Positions 18,466-26,505 of a DNA stretch of 64,000 nucleotides are shown here, piece by piece. Both the position numbers and the translations under genes were made by a program. The DNA is from Gaiellasilicea sp963794385 (GTDB taxonomy: Bacteria; Actinomycetota; Thermoleophilia; Gaiellales; Gaiellaceae), in contig CAWCDT010000006.1 in the NCBI GenBank assembly GCA_963794385.1, positions 105,000 through 168,999 on the forward strand, in the 5' to 3' direction. Under the pieces are notes generated by a model. The model worked only from the letters and a program-made list of their open reading frames with translations. It did no database searches and was not told where the DNA came from. Position 1 is the stretch's first letter; the number at the start of each line of letters is the position of its first letter.

Positions 18466-19475
18466 TCCAGGCGGCGCTCGGCGACCTCCTCGACGGCCGC
18501 GATCTCGGCCGCGACCGAGCCCGGGAGGTGATGGCCGAGATCATGCGGGGCGAGGCGACCCAGGCCCAGATCGGCGGCTTCCTCGTCGCGCTGCGTCTCA
18601 AGGGGGAGACGGCCGACGAGATCGCCGGCTGTGCCGAGGCGATGCGGGAGCACGTCCTCCCGGTCCAGCCGGACCGAACCGACCTCGTCGACACGGCGGG
18701 AACGGGCGGCGACGGCGCGCACACGATCAACATCTCGACCGCCGCCGCGATCGTGGCGGCGGCGGCAGGCGCAGGCGTGGCGAAGCACGGCAACCGCGCC
18801 GTCTCCTCCGCCTGCGGCTCCGCGGACGTCCTGGAAGCGCTCGGCTTCGAGCTCGAGCAGCCGCCCGAGCGGATCGCGCGGTCGATCGACGAGCTGGGCT
18901 TCGGCTTCATGTTCGCGCCGGCGCACCATCCCGCGATGCGCCACGCCGCCCCGGCGCGGCGCGAGCTCGCCACACGTACCGTGTTCAACGTGCTCGGCCC
19001 GCTCACCAACCCGGCGGGCGCACGCGCCCAGGTGATCGGCGTCTATTCACGGCCACTCGTCCGTACGATCGCGGACGTGCTGGCCCAGCTCGGGGCCAGC
19101 CGCGCCTTCGTCGTGCACGGCGCGCATGGGATCGACGAGCTCTCCCCGGCCGGGCCGAACGACGTCTGCGAGGTCGTGAACGGCGAGGTGCGTGAGCGGG
19201 TGATCGACCCGGTCGAGCTCGGGATCGAACGCGGCGACCCGGACGAGCTCCGCGGCGGCTCGCCGGCCGAGAACGCCGCGGCGATCCGCGAGGTCTTCGC
19301 CGGAGCCCCCGGCGCGCGCCGCGACGCGATCCTCCTCAACGCGGCGGGCGCGGTCGCAGCTGCCGGCCATGCCGAGGACCTGCGGGAGGGGCTCGTGCTC
19401 GCCCGGCGAGCGGTGGACACAGGTGCGGCGGCAGCCCGGCTGGACGAGCTGGCGAGGTTCAGCAATGCGGTTTAG
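18462..19475 (+). CDS. trpD: Anthranilate phosphoribosyltransferase
   Basis: Joins anthranilate and PRPP, 337 residues. PRPP site DTAGTGGDGAHTINIST; GVAKHGNRAVSSACGSADVLEALG binds anthranilate; HHPAMRHAAPARRELATRT and FNVLGPLTNPAGA complete the active site; the acidic metal pair is in HGIDELSPAG. The start GTG 18462 sits in the trpG stop; the end overlaps trpC by 11 bases. Confidence 0.97.
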   Translation: MIQAALGDLLDGRDLGRDRAREVMAEIMRGEATQAQIGGFLVALRLKGETADEIAGCAEAMREHVLPVQPDRTDLVDTAGTGGDGAHTINISTAAAIVAAAAGAGVAKHGNRAVSSACGSADVLEALGFELEQPPERIARSIDELGFGFMFAPAHHPAMRHAAPARRELATRTVFNVLGPLTNPAGARAQVIGVYSRPLVRTIADVLAQLGASRAFVVHGAHGIDELSPAGPNDVCEVVNGEVRERVIDPVELGIERGDPDELRGGSPAENAAAIREVFAGAPGARRDAILLNAAGAVAAAGHAEDLREGLVLARRAVDTGAAAARLDELARFSNAV

Positions 19476-20634
19476 GGACGCCCTCGCTGCCCCGGGACTC
19501 GGAGCGATCGCCGAGATCAAGCGCCGGTCGCCGTCCCTCGGCGACATCCGCCCCGATGCCCAGCCCGGCCCGATCGCGGCGGCGTACGCGCGCGCGGGCG
19601 CGGCGGCCGTCTCGGTCCTCGTCGACGAGCGCTTCGGCGGCGACTGGGACGACCTCCGAGCCGCGCGGGCCGCGACGGAAGCGCCCCTCCTGGCGAAGGG
19701 CTTCTTCTCCACCGACGAGCACCTGCGGACGGCGAAGGACGCGGGCGCCGACGCGGTCCTCCTCCTGCTCCGCGACCTCGACGACGGGCAGATGCGCAGG
19801 CTGATGGGCGTCGCGGAGGAGCTCGGCCTCGACGCGCTCGTCGAGGCGCACGACGCCGAGGAGCTGGCGCGGGCAGCGGCGCTCGCAGCGCCGGTGATCG
19901 GCATCAACGCCCGTGACCTCGCCACCTTCGCGATCGACCGCAGCACTCAGCTCGCCCTCGTTGCGGACAGCACTGACCTCCCACACGCCCCCGTCGTCGT
20001 CGCCGAGAGCGGGATCCACACGCGGGCGCAGGGCGCCGCCGCCGAGCTCGCCGGCGCCGATGCGATCCTCGTCGGCTCGGCGCTGATGCAGGCGCCCGAC
20101 CCGGCCGGAAAGCTGCGCGAGCTGCTCGCGCGGCCGCTCGTGAAGGTGTGCGGCCTGACGCGCGAGGAGGACGTCGCCGTCGCGGCGGAAGTGGGCGCCG
20201 ACCTGGCCGGCTTCGTCCTCGCGCCGGAGAGCCCGCGTGCTGCCGAGAGCGTCCTGCCCGTTCCGGACGAGCTGCTCGCCGTCGCGGTCTGGGTCGGCGA
20301 GGCGGGTGCGACAGACGCGGCCCTCGACCAGGTGCACGAGCGCGCCGACGGTGCCGTCCGTGGACGTGACGGCGTGCTCCTGCGCGAGGGCGAGCAGGTG
20401 GCCCGCGTGCTCGACCTTCCCTGGCAGGAGGACGACCCCGGCCACTGGGACCGCGCCGCGGCCGAACCGGGCCGGGTCGTGCTCGCCGGCAAGCTCGCGG
20501 CTGACAACGTCGCCGCGGCGATCGAAAAAGTGCGCCCGTGGGCCGTCGACGCGAGCTCGAGGCTCGAGTCCGCACCGGGGATCAAGGACGCGGCCAAAGT
20601 GCGCGCCTACGTCGAGGCGGCCCGAAATGCTTGA
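19465..20634 (+). CDS. trpC: Fused indole-3-glycerol-phosphate synthase / phosphoribosylanthranilate isomerase
   Basis: One 389-residue chain covering two steps. Residues 1 to about 218 are IGPS: AEIKRRSPSLGDIRP, LLAKGFFSTDEHL, DALVEAHDAEEL, VIGINARDLATF, VVAESGIHTRAQG and ILVGSALM. From about 220 a TrpF-like half begins KVCGLTREEDVAVAAEVGAD with the catalytic Cys, then FVLAPESPR, and ends VDASSRLESAPGIKD with the expected Asp. The isomerase half is about 170 residues, shorter than free TrpF (about 200), and its VQLHG strand is replaced by DGVLLREGEQV. TrpC-TrpF fusions are known in enterobacteria, but no free trpF lies in this operon, so the fused half should be functional. Confidence 0.9.
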   Translation: MRFRDALAAPGLGAIAEIKRRSPSLGDIRPDAQPGPIAAAYARAGAAAVSVLVDERFGGDWDDLRAARAATEAPLLAKGFFSTDEHLRTAKDAGADAVLLLLRDLDDGQMRRLMGVAEELGLDALVEAHDAEELARAAALAAPVIGINARDLATFAIDRSTQLALVADSTDLPHAPVVVAESGIHTRAQGAAAELAGADAILVGSALMQAPDPAGKLRELLARPLVKVCGLTREEDVAVAAEVGADLAGFVLAPESPRAAESVLPVPDELLAVAVWVGEAGATDAALDQVHERADGAVRGRDGVLLREGEQVARVLDLPWQEDDPGHWDRAAAEPGRVVLAGKLAADNVAAAIEKVRPWAVDASSRLESAPGIKDAAKVRAYVEAARNA

Positions 20635-21739
20635 GACGTACGGGCCTTACGGCGGCCGATACGTGCCCGAGACGCTGATCCCGGGCCTCGACGAGCTGAC
20701 GGCCGCCTGGGAGGACGCGCTCGCGGACGAGACCTATCGCGCGGAGCTCGACGAGCTGGGAGCGACCTACGCCGGTCGGCCGACGCCGCTCAGCAGGGCC
20801 GAGCGCTTCGCCCCCGACAAGCGGCTCTACCTGAAGCGGGAGGACCTCCTGCACACGGGCGCGCACAAGCTGAACAACGCGCTCGGCCAGGCCGTGCTGG
20901 CGCGGCGCCTCGGCAAGCGGCGGATCGTCGCCGAGACGGGCGCGGGACAGCACGGAGTCGCGACGGCGACCGTGTGTGCCCGGTTCGGGCTCGAGTGCGT
21001 CGTCTACATGGGCAGCGAGGACATGCGTCGTCAGAAGCCGAACGTCGAGCGCATGGGCCTGCTCGGCGCCGAGGTGCGTCCCGTCGAGTTCGGCACGAGG
21101 ACGCTGAAGGAGGCGACGAGCGAGGCGATCCGCGACTGGATCACCAACGTCGAGACCACGCACTACCTGATCGGCTCCTGCGTCGGCCCGGCGCCGTATC
21201 CGGCGATCGTGCGGGAGCTGCAGGCGGTGATCGGTCGCGAGACGCGACGCCAGGTGCTCGAGGCCGAGGGCCGGTTGCCTGAGGCCGTGATCGCGTGCGT
21301 CGGCGGCGGCTCGAACGCGATCGGCATGTTCGCCGGCTTCATCGACGACGCCGAGGTCGAGCTGATCGGCGTCGAGGCGGCCGGGGCCGCGAGCCTCGGC
21401 ACCGGTCGCGCGGCGGTCCTCCACGGCTCGCGCTCCTCGGTGCTCGCGGACGAGGACGGTCAGATCTCGGACGCGCACTCGATCTCCGCCGGCCTCGACT
21501 ACCCGGGCGTCGGGCCCGAACATGCCTACCTGCGCGACTCCGGCCGCGCGCGCTACGTCGGCGCCACCGACGAGGAGGCACTCGACGCATTCCGCCGGCT
21601 GACCCGAACCGAGGGGATAATCCCCGCGCTCGAGCCTGCGCACGCGCTCGCGCGCGTCGACGAGCTCGACGCGGAGCTCGTCGTCGTCTGCCTCTCCGGC
21701 CGCGGCGACAAGGACCTCGCCGAGGTGCTCGCGCGATGA
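20627..21739 (+). CDS. trpB: Tryptophan synthase beta chain
   Basis: Condenses indole and serine using PLP, 370 residues. GPYGGRYVPETLIPGLDEL at the start; the PLP Lys in KREDLLHTGAHKLNNALGQ; catalytic Glu in IVAETGAGQHGVATATV; phosphate loop CVGGGSNAIGMF; AGLDYPGVGPEH. It overlaps the trpC fusion by eight bases and the methyltransferase by four. Confidence 0.97.
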   Translation: MLETYGPYGGRYVPETLIPGLDELTAAWEDALADETYRAELDELGATYAGRPTPLSRAERFAPDKRLYLKREDLLHTGAHKLNNALGQAVLARRLGKRRIVAETGAGQHGVATATVCARFGLECVVYMGSEDMRRQKPNVERMGLLGAEVRPVEFGTRTLKEATSEAIRDWITNVETTHYLIGSCVGPAPYPAIVRELQAVIGRETRRQVLEAEGRLPEAVIACVGGGSNAIGMFAGFIDDAEVELIGVEAAGAASLGTGRAAVLHGSRSSVLADEDGQISDAHSISAGLDYPGVGPEHAYLRDSGRARYVGATDEEALDAFRRLTRTEGIIPALEPAHALARVDELDAELVVVCLSGRGDKDLAEVLAR

Positions 21740-22548
21740 AGGACGACTACGAGCCGGCGCACACGGCGGCGTTCTTCGACGAGCTCGGCGAGCGGGAGTG
21801 GCTTCGGTTCGCCGACGGCCGAACCCCGCCGCAAAGCCTCGACGTCCACCTCGACCACCTGCGGCGCTTCGTCGCGCCCGGCGACCGTGTGCTCGACCTC
21901 GGCGCCGGGCCAGGCCGCTTCACGATCGAGCTGGCACGGCTCGGCGCCGAGGTCGTCGTCGCCGATCTGTCACCGAAGCAGCTCGAGCTGAACCAGGAGA
22001 AGGTCGCGGAAGCGGGGCTCGAGCACGGGGTCGTCGAGCGCGTGCTCGCCGACGTGACCGACCTCTCGCGCTTCGACGACGCGAGCTTCGACGCGGCCGT
22101 CTGCTTCGGCGGACCCCTCAGCTACGTGCTCGACCGCGCCGAGCTCGGGGTCGTCGAGCTCGTCCGCGTCGTCCGGCCGGGCGGGCACGTTCTCGTCTCG
22201 GTGATGTCACTGGTCGGCGCGGTCGTTCACTTCGCGCCGCAACTCCTCGACCTCGTGCGCCGCGACGGTCCCGAGCCGAACGACGCGATCCTGCGCACCG
22301 GCATCCTGCCGCAAGGCGAGGGTTACGGGCACCTGCCCATGAAGCTCTTCCGCTCGGACGAGCTCGATGCGCTCCTGTCTCGGCACGGCGAGGTCGTCGC
22401 GGTATCGGCGGCCGGCCTCTTTCCGGCGCTCTACCCGCCCGAGCCCGAGCTGCAGGAGTTCATCGTCCACGTGGAGCGGCAGCTCGCCTCGGAGCCAGGC
22501 GCGGTCTCGTGCGGACAGCACATCCTCGCGGTCCTCCGCAAGCCGTGA
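21736..22548 (+). CDS. Class I SAM-dependent methyltransferase inside the trp operon
   Basis: 270 residues; Rossmann methyltransferase with SAM loop RVLDLGAGPGRFTIELARLG, acidic strand VVVADLSPKQLEL, and FDAAVCFGGPLSYVLDRAE followed by VRVVRPGGHVLVSVMSLVG. N-terminal helix EPAHTAAFFDELGEREW and C-terminal LEEFIVHVERQ-like region (LQEFIVHVERQLAS) are not diagnostic of substrate. ATG 21736 overlaps the trpB stop (ATGA) and its stop overlaps the trpA start (GTGA), so it is translated as part of the operon. No role in tryptophan synthesis is known for such a protein; it could modify an indole or anthranilate product, or be an unrelated passenger. Confidence 0.85.
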   Translation: MKDDYEPAHTAAFFDELGEREWLRFADGRTPPQSLDVHLDHLRRFVAPGDRVLDLGAGPGRFTIELARLGAEVVVADLSPKQLELNQEKVAEAGLEHGVVERVLADVTDLSRFDDASFDAAVCFGGPLSYVLDRAELGVVELVRVVRPGGHVLVSVMSLVGAVVHFAPQLLDLVRRDGPEPNDAILRTGILPQGEGYGHLPMKLFRSDELDALLSRHGEVVAVSAAGLFPALYPPEPELQEFIVHVERQLASEPGAVSCGQHILAVLRKP

Positions 22549-23249
22549 GCAAGACACTCGCGATCTACCTCATGTCCGACCCGGACACGCCCGAGCTGGC
22601 CGAGGCGGCGGTGGAGGGCGGCGCGGATTTCGTCGAGCTCGGCTTTCCCTTCTCCGATCCGCTCGCAGACGGCCCCGTGATCCGCCGGGCCGCGGAGCGG
22701 GCGCTCGCGAAGGGGATGCGCACGCAGGCCTGCCTCGACTGCCTCGCGAGCGTGCGGGCCCGCGTCGACGTGCCGCTCGTGCCGATGACCTACTCCGCGC
22801 TGCTCGAGGCCTACGGCTGGGAGCGCTTCGCGGCGGACGCCCGAGCGGCCGGCGCCACGACCATGATCGTCGCCGACCTCCCGGCTGGGGAGAAGCCCGA
22901 GCTACGCCGCGTCCAGCTCGTCGCACCCACGTCGACGGACGAGCGGATCCGGCTCGCGGCGGGCGAGACGGACGGCTGGCTCTACCTCGTGACGCTCACC
23001 GGCACCACCGGAGCGCGCTCCGGCCTCTCTGCCGCACTCGCCGGCCTCGCGACCCGCGCCCGCGCGGCCGCGCCGGGCGTGCCGCTCTACGCCGGCTTCG
23101 GCATCTCGAGCGCCGACGACGCCCGCGCGGCAGCCGAGCTGACGGACGGGATCGTAGTCGGCTCGCGCGCGCTCGAGGTCGCCGAAGACGGCCCGGCTGC
23201 GCTCCGCAGCTACGTCGGGAGCCTGCGGGCCGCGCTCGACACTGTTTAG
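22545..23249 (+). CDS. trpA: Tryptophan synthase alpha chain (short form)
   Basis: Cleaves indole-3-glycerol phosphate to indole; 234 residues against about 265 usually. Catalytic Glu and Asp are in DFVELGFPFSDPLADGPVI. Later motifs: VPMTYSALLEAYGWERF, TTMIVADLPAGE, APTSTDERI, LVTLTGTTGARSGL, YAGFGISSADDARA, GIVVGSRALE. The N-terminus lacks the usual segment and starts KTLAIYLMSDPDTPE, so helix 0 is missing. The start GTG 22545 overlaps the methyltransferase stop. Confidence 0.93.
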   Translation: MSKTLAIYLMSDPDTPELAEAAVEGGADFVELGFPFSDPLADGPVIRRAAERALAKGMRTQACLDCLASVRARVDVPLVPMTYSALLEAYGWERFAADARAAGATTMIVADLPAGEKPELRRVQLVAPTSTDERIRLAAGETDGWLYLVTLTGTTGARSGLSAALAGLATRARAAAPGVPLYAGFGISSADDARAAAELTDGIVVGSRALEVAEDGPAALRSYVGSLRAALDTV

Positions 23250-23258
23250 GTTTCCGGC

Positions 23259-23789
23259 ATGAGCGAGTCGCTGCGCGGGCAGCTGCTGGTGGCGGCGCCG
23301 ATCCTGCGCGACCCCAATTTCCACCGCACGGTCGTCCTCGTCGCCGAGCACGGCGACGAGGGCGCGATGGGCCTCGTCCTCAACCGGCCGACCGACACGC
23401 CCGTCGGCGCAGCGCTCCCGGAGCTCGCCACGCTCGCGGGCGACGCCGAACCGGTCTACGTCGGCGGGCCCGTCGCGCTCGAGTCGGTGCTCGCTGTCGC
23501 CGAGCTCGACGACCCCGACGATGCCTCGGAGCTCCTCTTCGACACCGTCGGCTTCGTCCAGGAGCCAGACGTCCCGGTCGTACGCGGGCGGGTCTTCGTC
23601 GGCTACGCGGGGTGGAGCGCGGGCCAGCTCGAGGCGGAGCTGGAGGAGGAGTCGTGGCTCGTCCTGCCGGCCGAGCCGGACGACCTCTTCAGCGACGATC
23701 CGGACGGGCTCTGGAGCGCGGTCCTGCGCCGCCAGGGCGGTCCGTACGCCCTCCTCTCGCTGATGCCGCCGGACCCCTCGCTGAACTGA
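23259..23789 (+). CDS. YqgE/AlgH family protein
   Basis: 176 residues, a complete DUF179/AlgH domain: LLVAAPILRDPNFHRTVVLVAEH near the start, GAMGLVLNRPTDTPV, VYVGGPVALESVLAV, VRGRVFVGYAGWSAGQLEAE and ESWLVLPAEPDDLF. Function is unsettled despite wide conservation. It follows trpA after nine bases and may be the last gene of that transcript. Confidence 0.92.
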   Translation: MSESLRGQLLVAAPILRDPNFHRTVVLVAEHGDEGAMGLVLNRPTDTPVGAALPELATLAGDAEPVYVGGPVALESVLAVAELDDPDDASELLFDTVGFVQEPDVPVVRGRVFVGYAGWSAGQLEAELEEESWLVLPAEPDDLFSDDPDGLWSAVLRRQGGPYALLSLMPPDPSLN

Positions 23790-23820
23790 CGAGTGCCTCG
23801 AGGGCTCGCCCGCGGGCGGC

Positions 23821-23989
23821 CTAGATGGCTGATCGGCAATTACCGCACTTGCGGATGACGACCCAGACGCGGCGCCGTGAACCACCCTCGGCCTTGCCAA
23901 GGCAACCAGCCTTGGCTGCGTCCGAGTGCGGCCCACAGCTTGGTCTGGATCGCCCCCGCAAGCACGCCAACTACCGATCAACCATCTAG
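23821..23989 (+). repeat. 169-bp snap-back palindromic element, copy 1
   Basis: Bounded by CTAGATGG and CCATCTAG. The first 16 bases pair with the last 16 (one mismatch), and pairing continues inward through AATT-like, CTTGCGG, CGA, CCAGAC and CTCGG blocks to a perfect apical hairpin: GCCAAGGC 23896-23903 and GCCTTGGC 23909-23916 with loop AACCA. The whole element is therefore one long imperfect hairpin. Copy 2 at 53709-53877 differs at three positions only. The right end contains the stop codon (TAG on the minus strand, 23986-23988) of the CNB-domain gene. The plus strand is open from ATG 23825 to TAG 23987-23989 (54 codons); whether this is translated is unknown. Confidence 0.9.
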
Positions 23990-24420
23990 CGGACGAGCTG
24001 CATCGCGCCCAACAAGCGGCGCGCGAGCATCGGCAGCATCGCCACGGCGATGCGCGGCTCTTGCTCGAGCAGCTCCGCGAACTCCTGCCGGCCGATCGCG
24101 AGGCACCTGACGTCTGTCAGCGCGCGCACGTGCGCGACCCGATGCGCGTCGGGGACCAGCAGAGTCAACTCGCCGACGAACTCGCCCGGGCCGAGCTCGG
24201 CCCGGAACCCACCCCGCGCCTCGACGACAACTGTGCCCTCCTCGACGACGTACATCCCGGAGCCGGCGTCGTCCGCCTGGGCGAGCACCGTTCCCGCCGG
24301 GCAATCGAGCTCGGCGACGAGCGCGGCGACCCGGGCGAGCGCGTCGTCCTCGAGGCCGGCGAACAGCGGGATCTCGCGCAGGCGGCCCAGATCGACGGCT
24401 TCGCTCACGGCAGAGTTCAT
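23986..24420 (-). CDS. Stand-alone cyclic-nucleotide-binding-domain protein
   Basis: 144 residues, one CNB/cupin-like domain with no DNA-binding domain. LREIPLFAGLEDDALARVA, then VLAQADDAGSGMYVVEEGTVVVE and the phosphate-cassette region LGPGEFVGELTLLVPDAHRVAHVRA. The GE pair is kept, but the usual RSA of the cassette reads RVA, so nucleotide binding may be altered. A C-terminal helix MLPMLARRLLGAM follows. Its last codon and stop lie in the terminal repeat of the 169-bp element. A related gene sits next to the other copy of that element at 53887. Confidence 0.85.
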   Translation of the reverse strand: MNSAVSEAVDLGRLREIPLFAGLEDDALARVAALVAELDCPAGTVLAQADDAGSGMYVVEEGTVVVEARGGFRAELGPGEFVGELTLLVPDAHRVAHVRALTDVRCLAIGRQEFAELLEQEPRIAVAMLPMLARRLLGAMQLVR

Positions 24421-24514
24421 ATCACGGTACGCCGAGCGCGGAACGCGGGTCTTTGACTCGCCTTTGACCGGGTCGTGGTTGACTACGGGTGGGCACCCGA
24501 ACGGAAGGAGGCCC

Positions 24515-24751
24515 ATGGAAGAGGCACGCACGACACGTCGGGCACCGCTCCTCGTCGCGCTTGCAGGAGTCCTCCTGCTGGCCGCGGTGTGGGCGACCAT
24601 GGCGCTCGCCGGCGGCTCGAGCTCGGCTGCGAAGCCGGCCAAGGCCCCGGCGGCTCCGGCCCAATCCTCGAACGACCAGAGTGGGTACGCCGGCAAGTCC
24701 GGCGGCGACCACGACTGCCCGTTCGAGGAAGGCACGTCGAACGACCTCTGA
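24515..24751 (+). CDS. Small single-pass membrane protein
   Basis: 78 residues. A strong ribosome-binding site (GGAAGGAGG, 24502-24510) precedes ATG 24515. Short basic N-terminus, one membrane helix (LLVALAGVLLLAAVWATMALA), an Ala/Pro/Ser-rich stretch and an acidic tail with HDCPFEEG. No family recognised; the single Cys near the end may bind a metal or form a dimer. The hairpin at 24761-24778 probably ends its transcript. Confidence 0.65.
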   Translation: MEEARTTRRAPLLVALAGVLLLAAVWATMALAGGSSSAAKPAKAPAAPAQSSNDQSGYAGKSGGDHDCPFEEGTSNDL

Positions 24752-24760
24752 CAGCGTGGG

Positions 24761-24778
24761 GCCCGGCTCCGGCCGGGC
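24761..24778 (+). terminator. GC-rich hairpin after the small membrane protein gene
   Basis: GCCCGGC and GCCGGGC form a 7-bp stem with a TCCG loop ten bases past the stop codon at 24751. No T-run follows except a T/C-rich tract. Confidence 0.5.
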
Positions 24779-24813
24779 TCCGCGTCTCTCGTCCTGCGGG
24801 GTATGGTCGAGCC

Positions 24814-25542
24814 GTGTTCGACCACGTCACGATCAGGGCTTCAGACCGTTCTACGTCGGAGCAGTTCTACGAAACCGTGTTGCGCACGCTCGGAATCGAG
24901 CAGACGCACAGGGACGACGACTTCACGGAGTGGAACGACTTCTCGCTCGCACAGGCGGACGCAGGGGACCCGCCGACGCGGCGGCTGCACATCGGCTTCG
25001 CTGCGCCGTCGCGGGCGCACGTGGACGAGTTCTGGCGGGTCGGCATCGCGGCGGGATTCACGGACGACGGCGCGCCGGGGCCGCGCCCGCAGTACAGCGA
25101 GGACTACTACGGCGCCTTCCTGCTCGATCCGGACGGCAACAGTGCCGAGGCCGTGCACCACGGCTCGGTCCAGAACCGAGGGAGCGTCGATCACCTCTGG
25201 GTTCGCGTGACCGACCTCGAGGCGTCGACGCGCTTCTACGAGACGGTCGGGCCCGCAGCCGGATTCCGCGTCGGCAGCGAGAATCCCGGGCGGACGCAGT
25301 TCGCGTGCGTCAGCGGCTCCTTCTCCGTCGTCGGCGGCGAGGCGCCGTCCGAGAACGTGCACATCGCGTTCGCCGCGGACGACAACGAGACCGTGGACCG
25401 GTTCCACCGCGAGGCGACGGCCGCCGGTTACCGCGACAACGGCGCTCCCGGCGAACGGCCGATCTACCACGAGGGCTACTACGGCGCCTTCGTGCTCGAC
25501 CCCGACGGCAACAACGTCGAGGTCGTGAACCACAACCGTTAG
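24814..25542 (+). CDS. Tandem VOC (glyoxalase-fold) protein
   Basis: 242 residues, two vicinal-oxygen-chelate modules of about 120 residues each. Module 1 starts FDHVTIRASDRSTSEQFY and ends YYGAFLLDPDGNSAEAVHH; module 2 starts VDHLWVRVTDLEASTRFY and ends YYGAFVLDPDGNNVEVVNH. The repeated His and acidic residues at module starts and ends are candidate metal ligands. GTG 24814 follows a TATGGT box (24802-24807) by six bases, suggesting a leaderless mRNA. Substrate unknown. Confidence 0.85.
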   Translation: MFDHVTIRASDRSTSEQFYETVLRTLGIEQTHRDDDFTEWNDFSLAQADAGDPPTRRLHIGFAAPSRAHVDEFWRVGIAAGFTDDGAPGPRPQYSEDYYGAFLLDPDGNSAEAVHHGSVQNRGSVDHLWVRVTDLEASTRFYETVGPAAGFRVGSENPGRTQFACVSGSFSVVGGEAPSENVHIAFAADDNETVDRFHREATAAGYRDNGAPGERPIYHEGYYGAFVLDPDGNNVEVVNHNR

Positions 25543-26315
25543 ACGGAGCCCGTCCTCCGTCGCCGGCTGAGCATCCAGCCCCCGACCGGCAGCAGCAGCG
25601 CCGTCCACAGCCACTGCCAGTTCCGGCCGACGAACCCGCTCAGCCGCTCGCGGAGCGGCACCTGGACCTCGAGCGTCCGCTCGAACGTCCGCACGGTGTA
25701 GAGGGACTCCTTGCCCTCGAGGTCGAGGATCGCGGAGAGGCTCAGGTGCAGCCGCCGGGTTCCGGTCTTCGTCGGCTCGACCTCCCACTTCCACTCGGTG
25801 ACGCCGGCGCCGCTCACCGATTGCGCGGCCGGCGTGATCGCCTCGATCTTGAAGCCGGTTCCAGCGAGGTTGGCCTCCATCTCGTCGGACGCCTTGATCC
25901 GGGCGCCCTCGCGCCGGCCGAGCGCTGTGATCTCCTCCTGGAGCCGACGGATGGAGCGTCTCCCCGAGAGGAGCAGCTGGATCACCGCCGGCTCCTCGAG
26001 GCGGAGCGTCGAGGGCGCGTTGAAGGCGGCGTTCACCGTCGGCAACCCTTCGATGACACGGTCGATCTCGAAGCCGTTGACCTCTCCGCTTCCGGCGCCA
26101 CCTGCCGACGGCGGTGGCGCGGGCGGCGCACCGACCGTCGGTGTCCCACCGGACAGCGTGGGCGCGGCTCCTACCCCCGCGTACTGCTCGGTGTCGGCGA
26201 GCACGAGAGCGAACGCCAAGCCGGCGGCGGTGACCCCCGCCGCCGCCAACCCGACGACCCACACCCGGCGTGCGCGCGACTTGCTCGTCGCGCCCCCCAT
26301 CGCCTCCATGGCCAC
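25539..26315 (-). CDS. Hypothetical bitopic membrane protein with coiled extracytoplasmic domain
   Basis: 258 residues. An N-terminal membrane helix (VWVVGLAAAGVTAAGLAFALV) is followed by a Gly/Pro-rich linker, a region that includes LLLSGRRSIRRLQEEITALG (helical), a beta-rich part (ITEWKWEVEPTKTG-like, GVTEWKWEVEPTKTG) and a C-terminal helix (WLWTALLLPVGGWML) ending in RRRRTGS. The layout suggests a domain outside the membrane anchored at both ends. No family recognised. It converges on the VOC gene with a four-base overlap. Confidence 0.6.
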   Translation of the reverse strand: MAMEAMGGATSKSRARRVWVVGLAAAGVTAAGLAFALVLADTEQYAGVGAAPTLSGGTPTVGAPPAPPPSAGGAGSGEVNGFEIDRVIEGLPTVNAAFNAPSTLRLEEPAVIQLLLSGRRSIRRLQEEITALGRREGARIKASDEMEANLAGTGFKIEAITPAAQSVSGAGVTEWKWEVEPTKTGTRRLHLSLSAILDLEGKESLYTVRTFERTLEVQVPLRERLSGFVGRNWQWLWTALLLPVGGWMLSRRRRTGSV

Positions 26316-26505
26316 GGGACGCCCGCGGGCGCCGGTTTCTTCCAGATGTCAACGCCGGGAGCAGCCACCTGTACCCTGTCGGCGCCGGGGCTGTTCGCTT
26401 TCGTGCCCTTCTCTGTGATGCCGCCTGCGAAGGCGGGTGCCCAAGAGGACCCCCTGCGTTCCCGACCACGGACCGATGCATCGTGGCGATGCGGAAGGAG
26501 GCAGC

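Noticed and set aside
20582..21643. 353-codon minus-strand frame opposite trpB
   Set aside because: Pure antisense shadow of trpB; no ribosome-binding site or domain.
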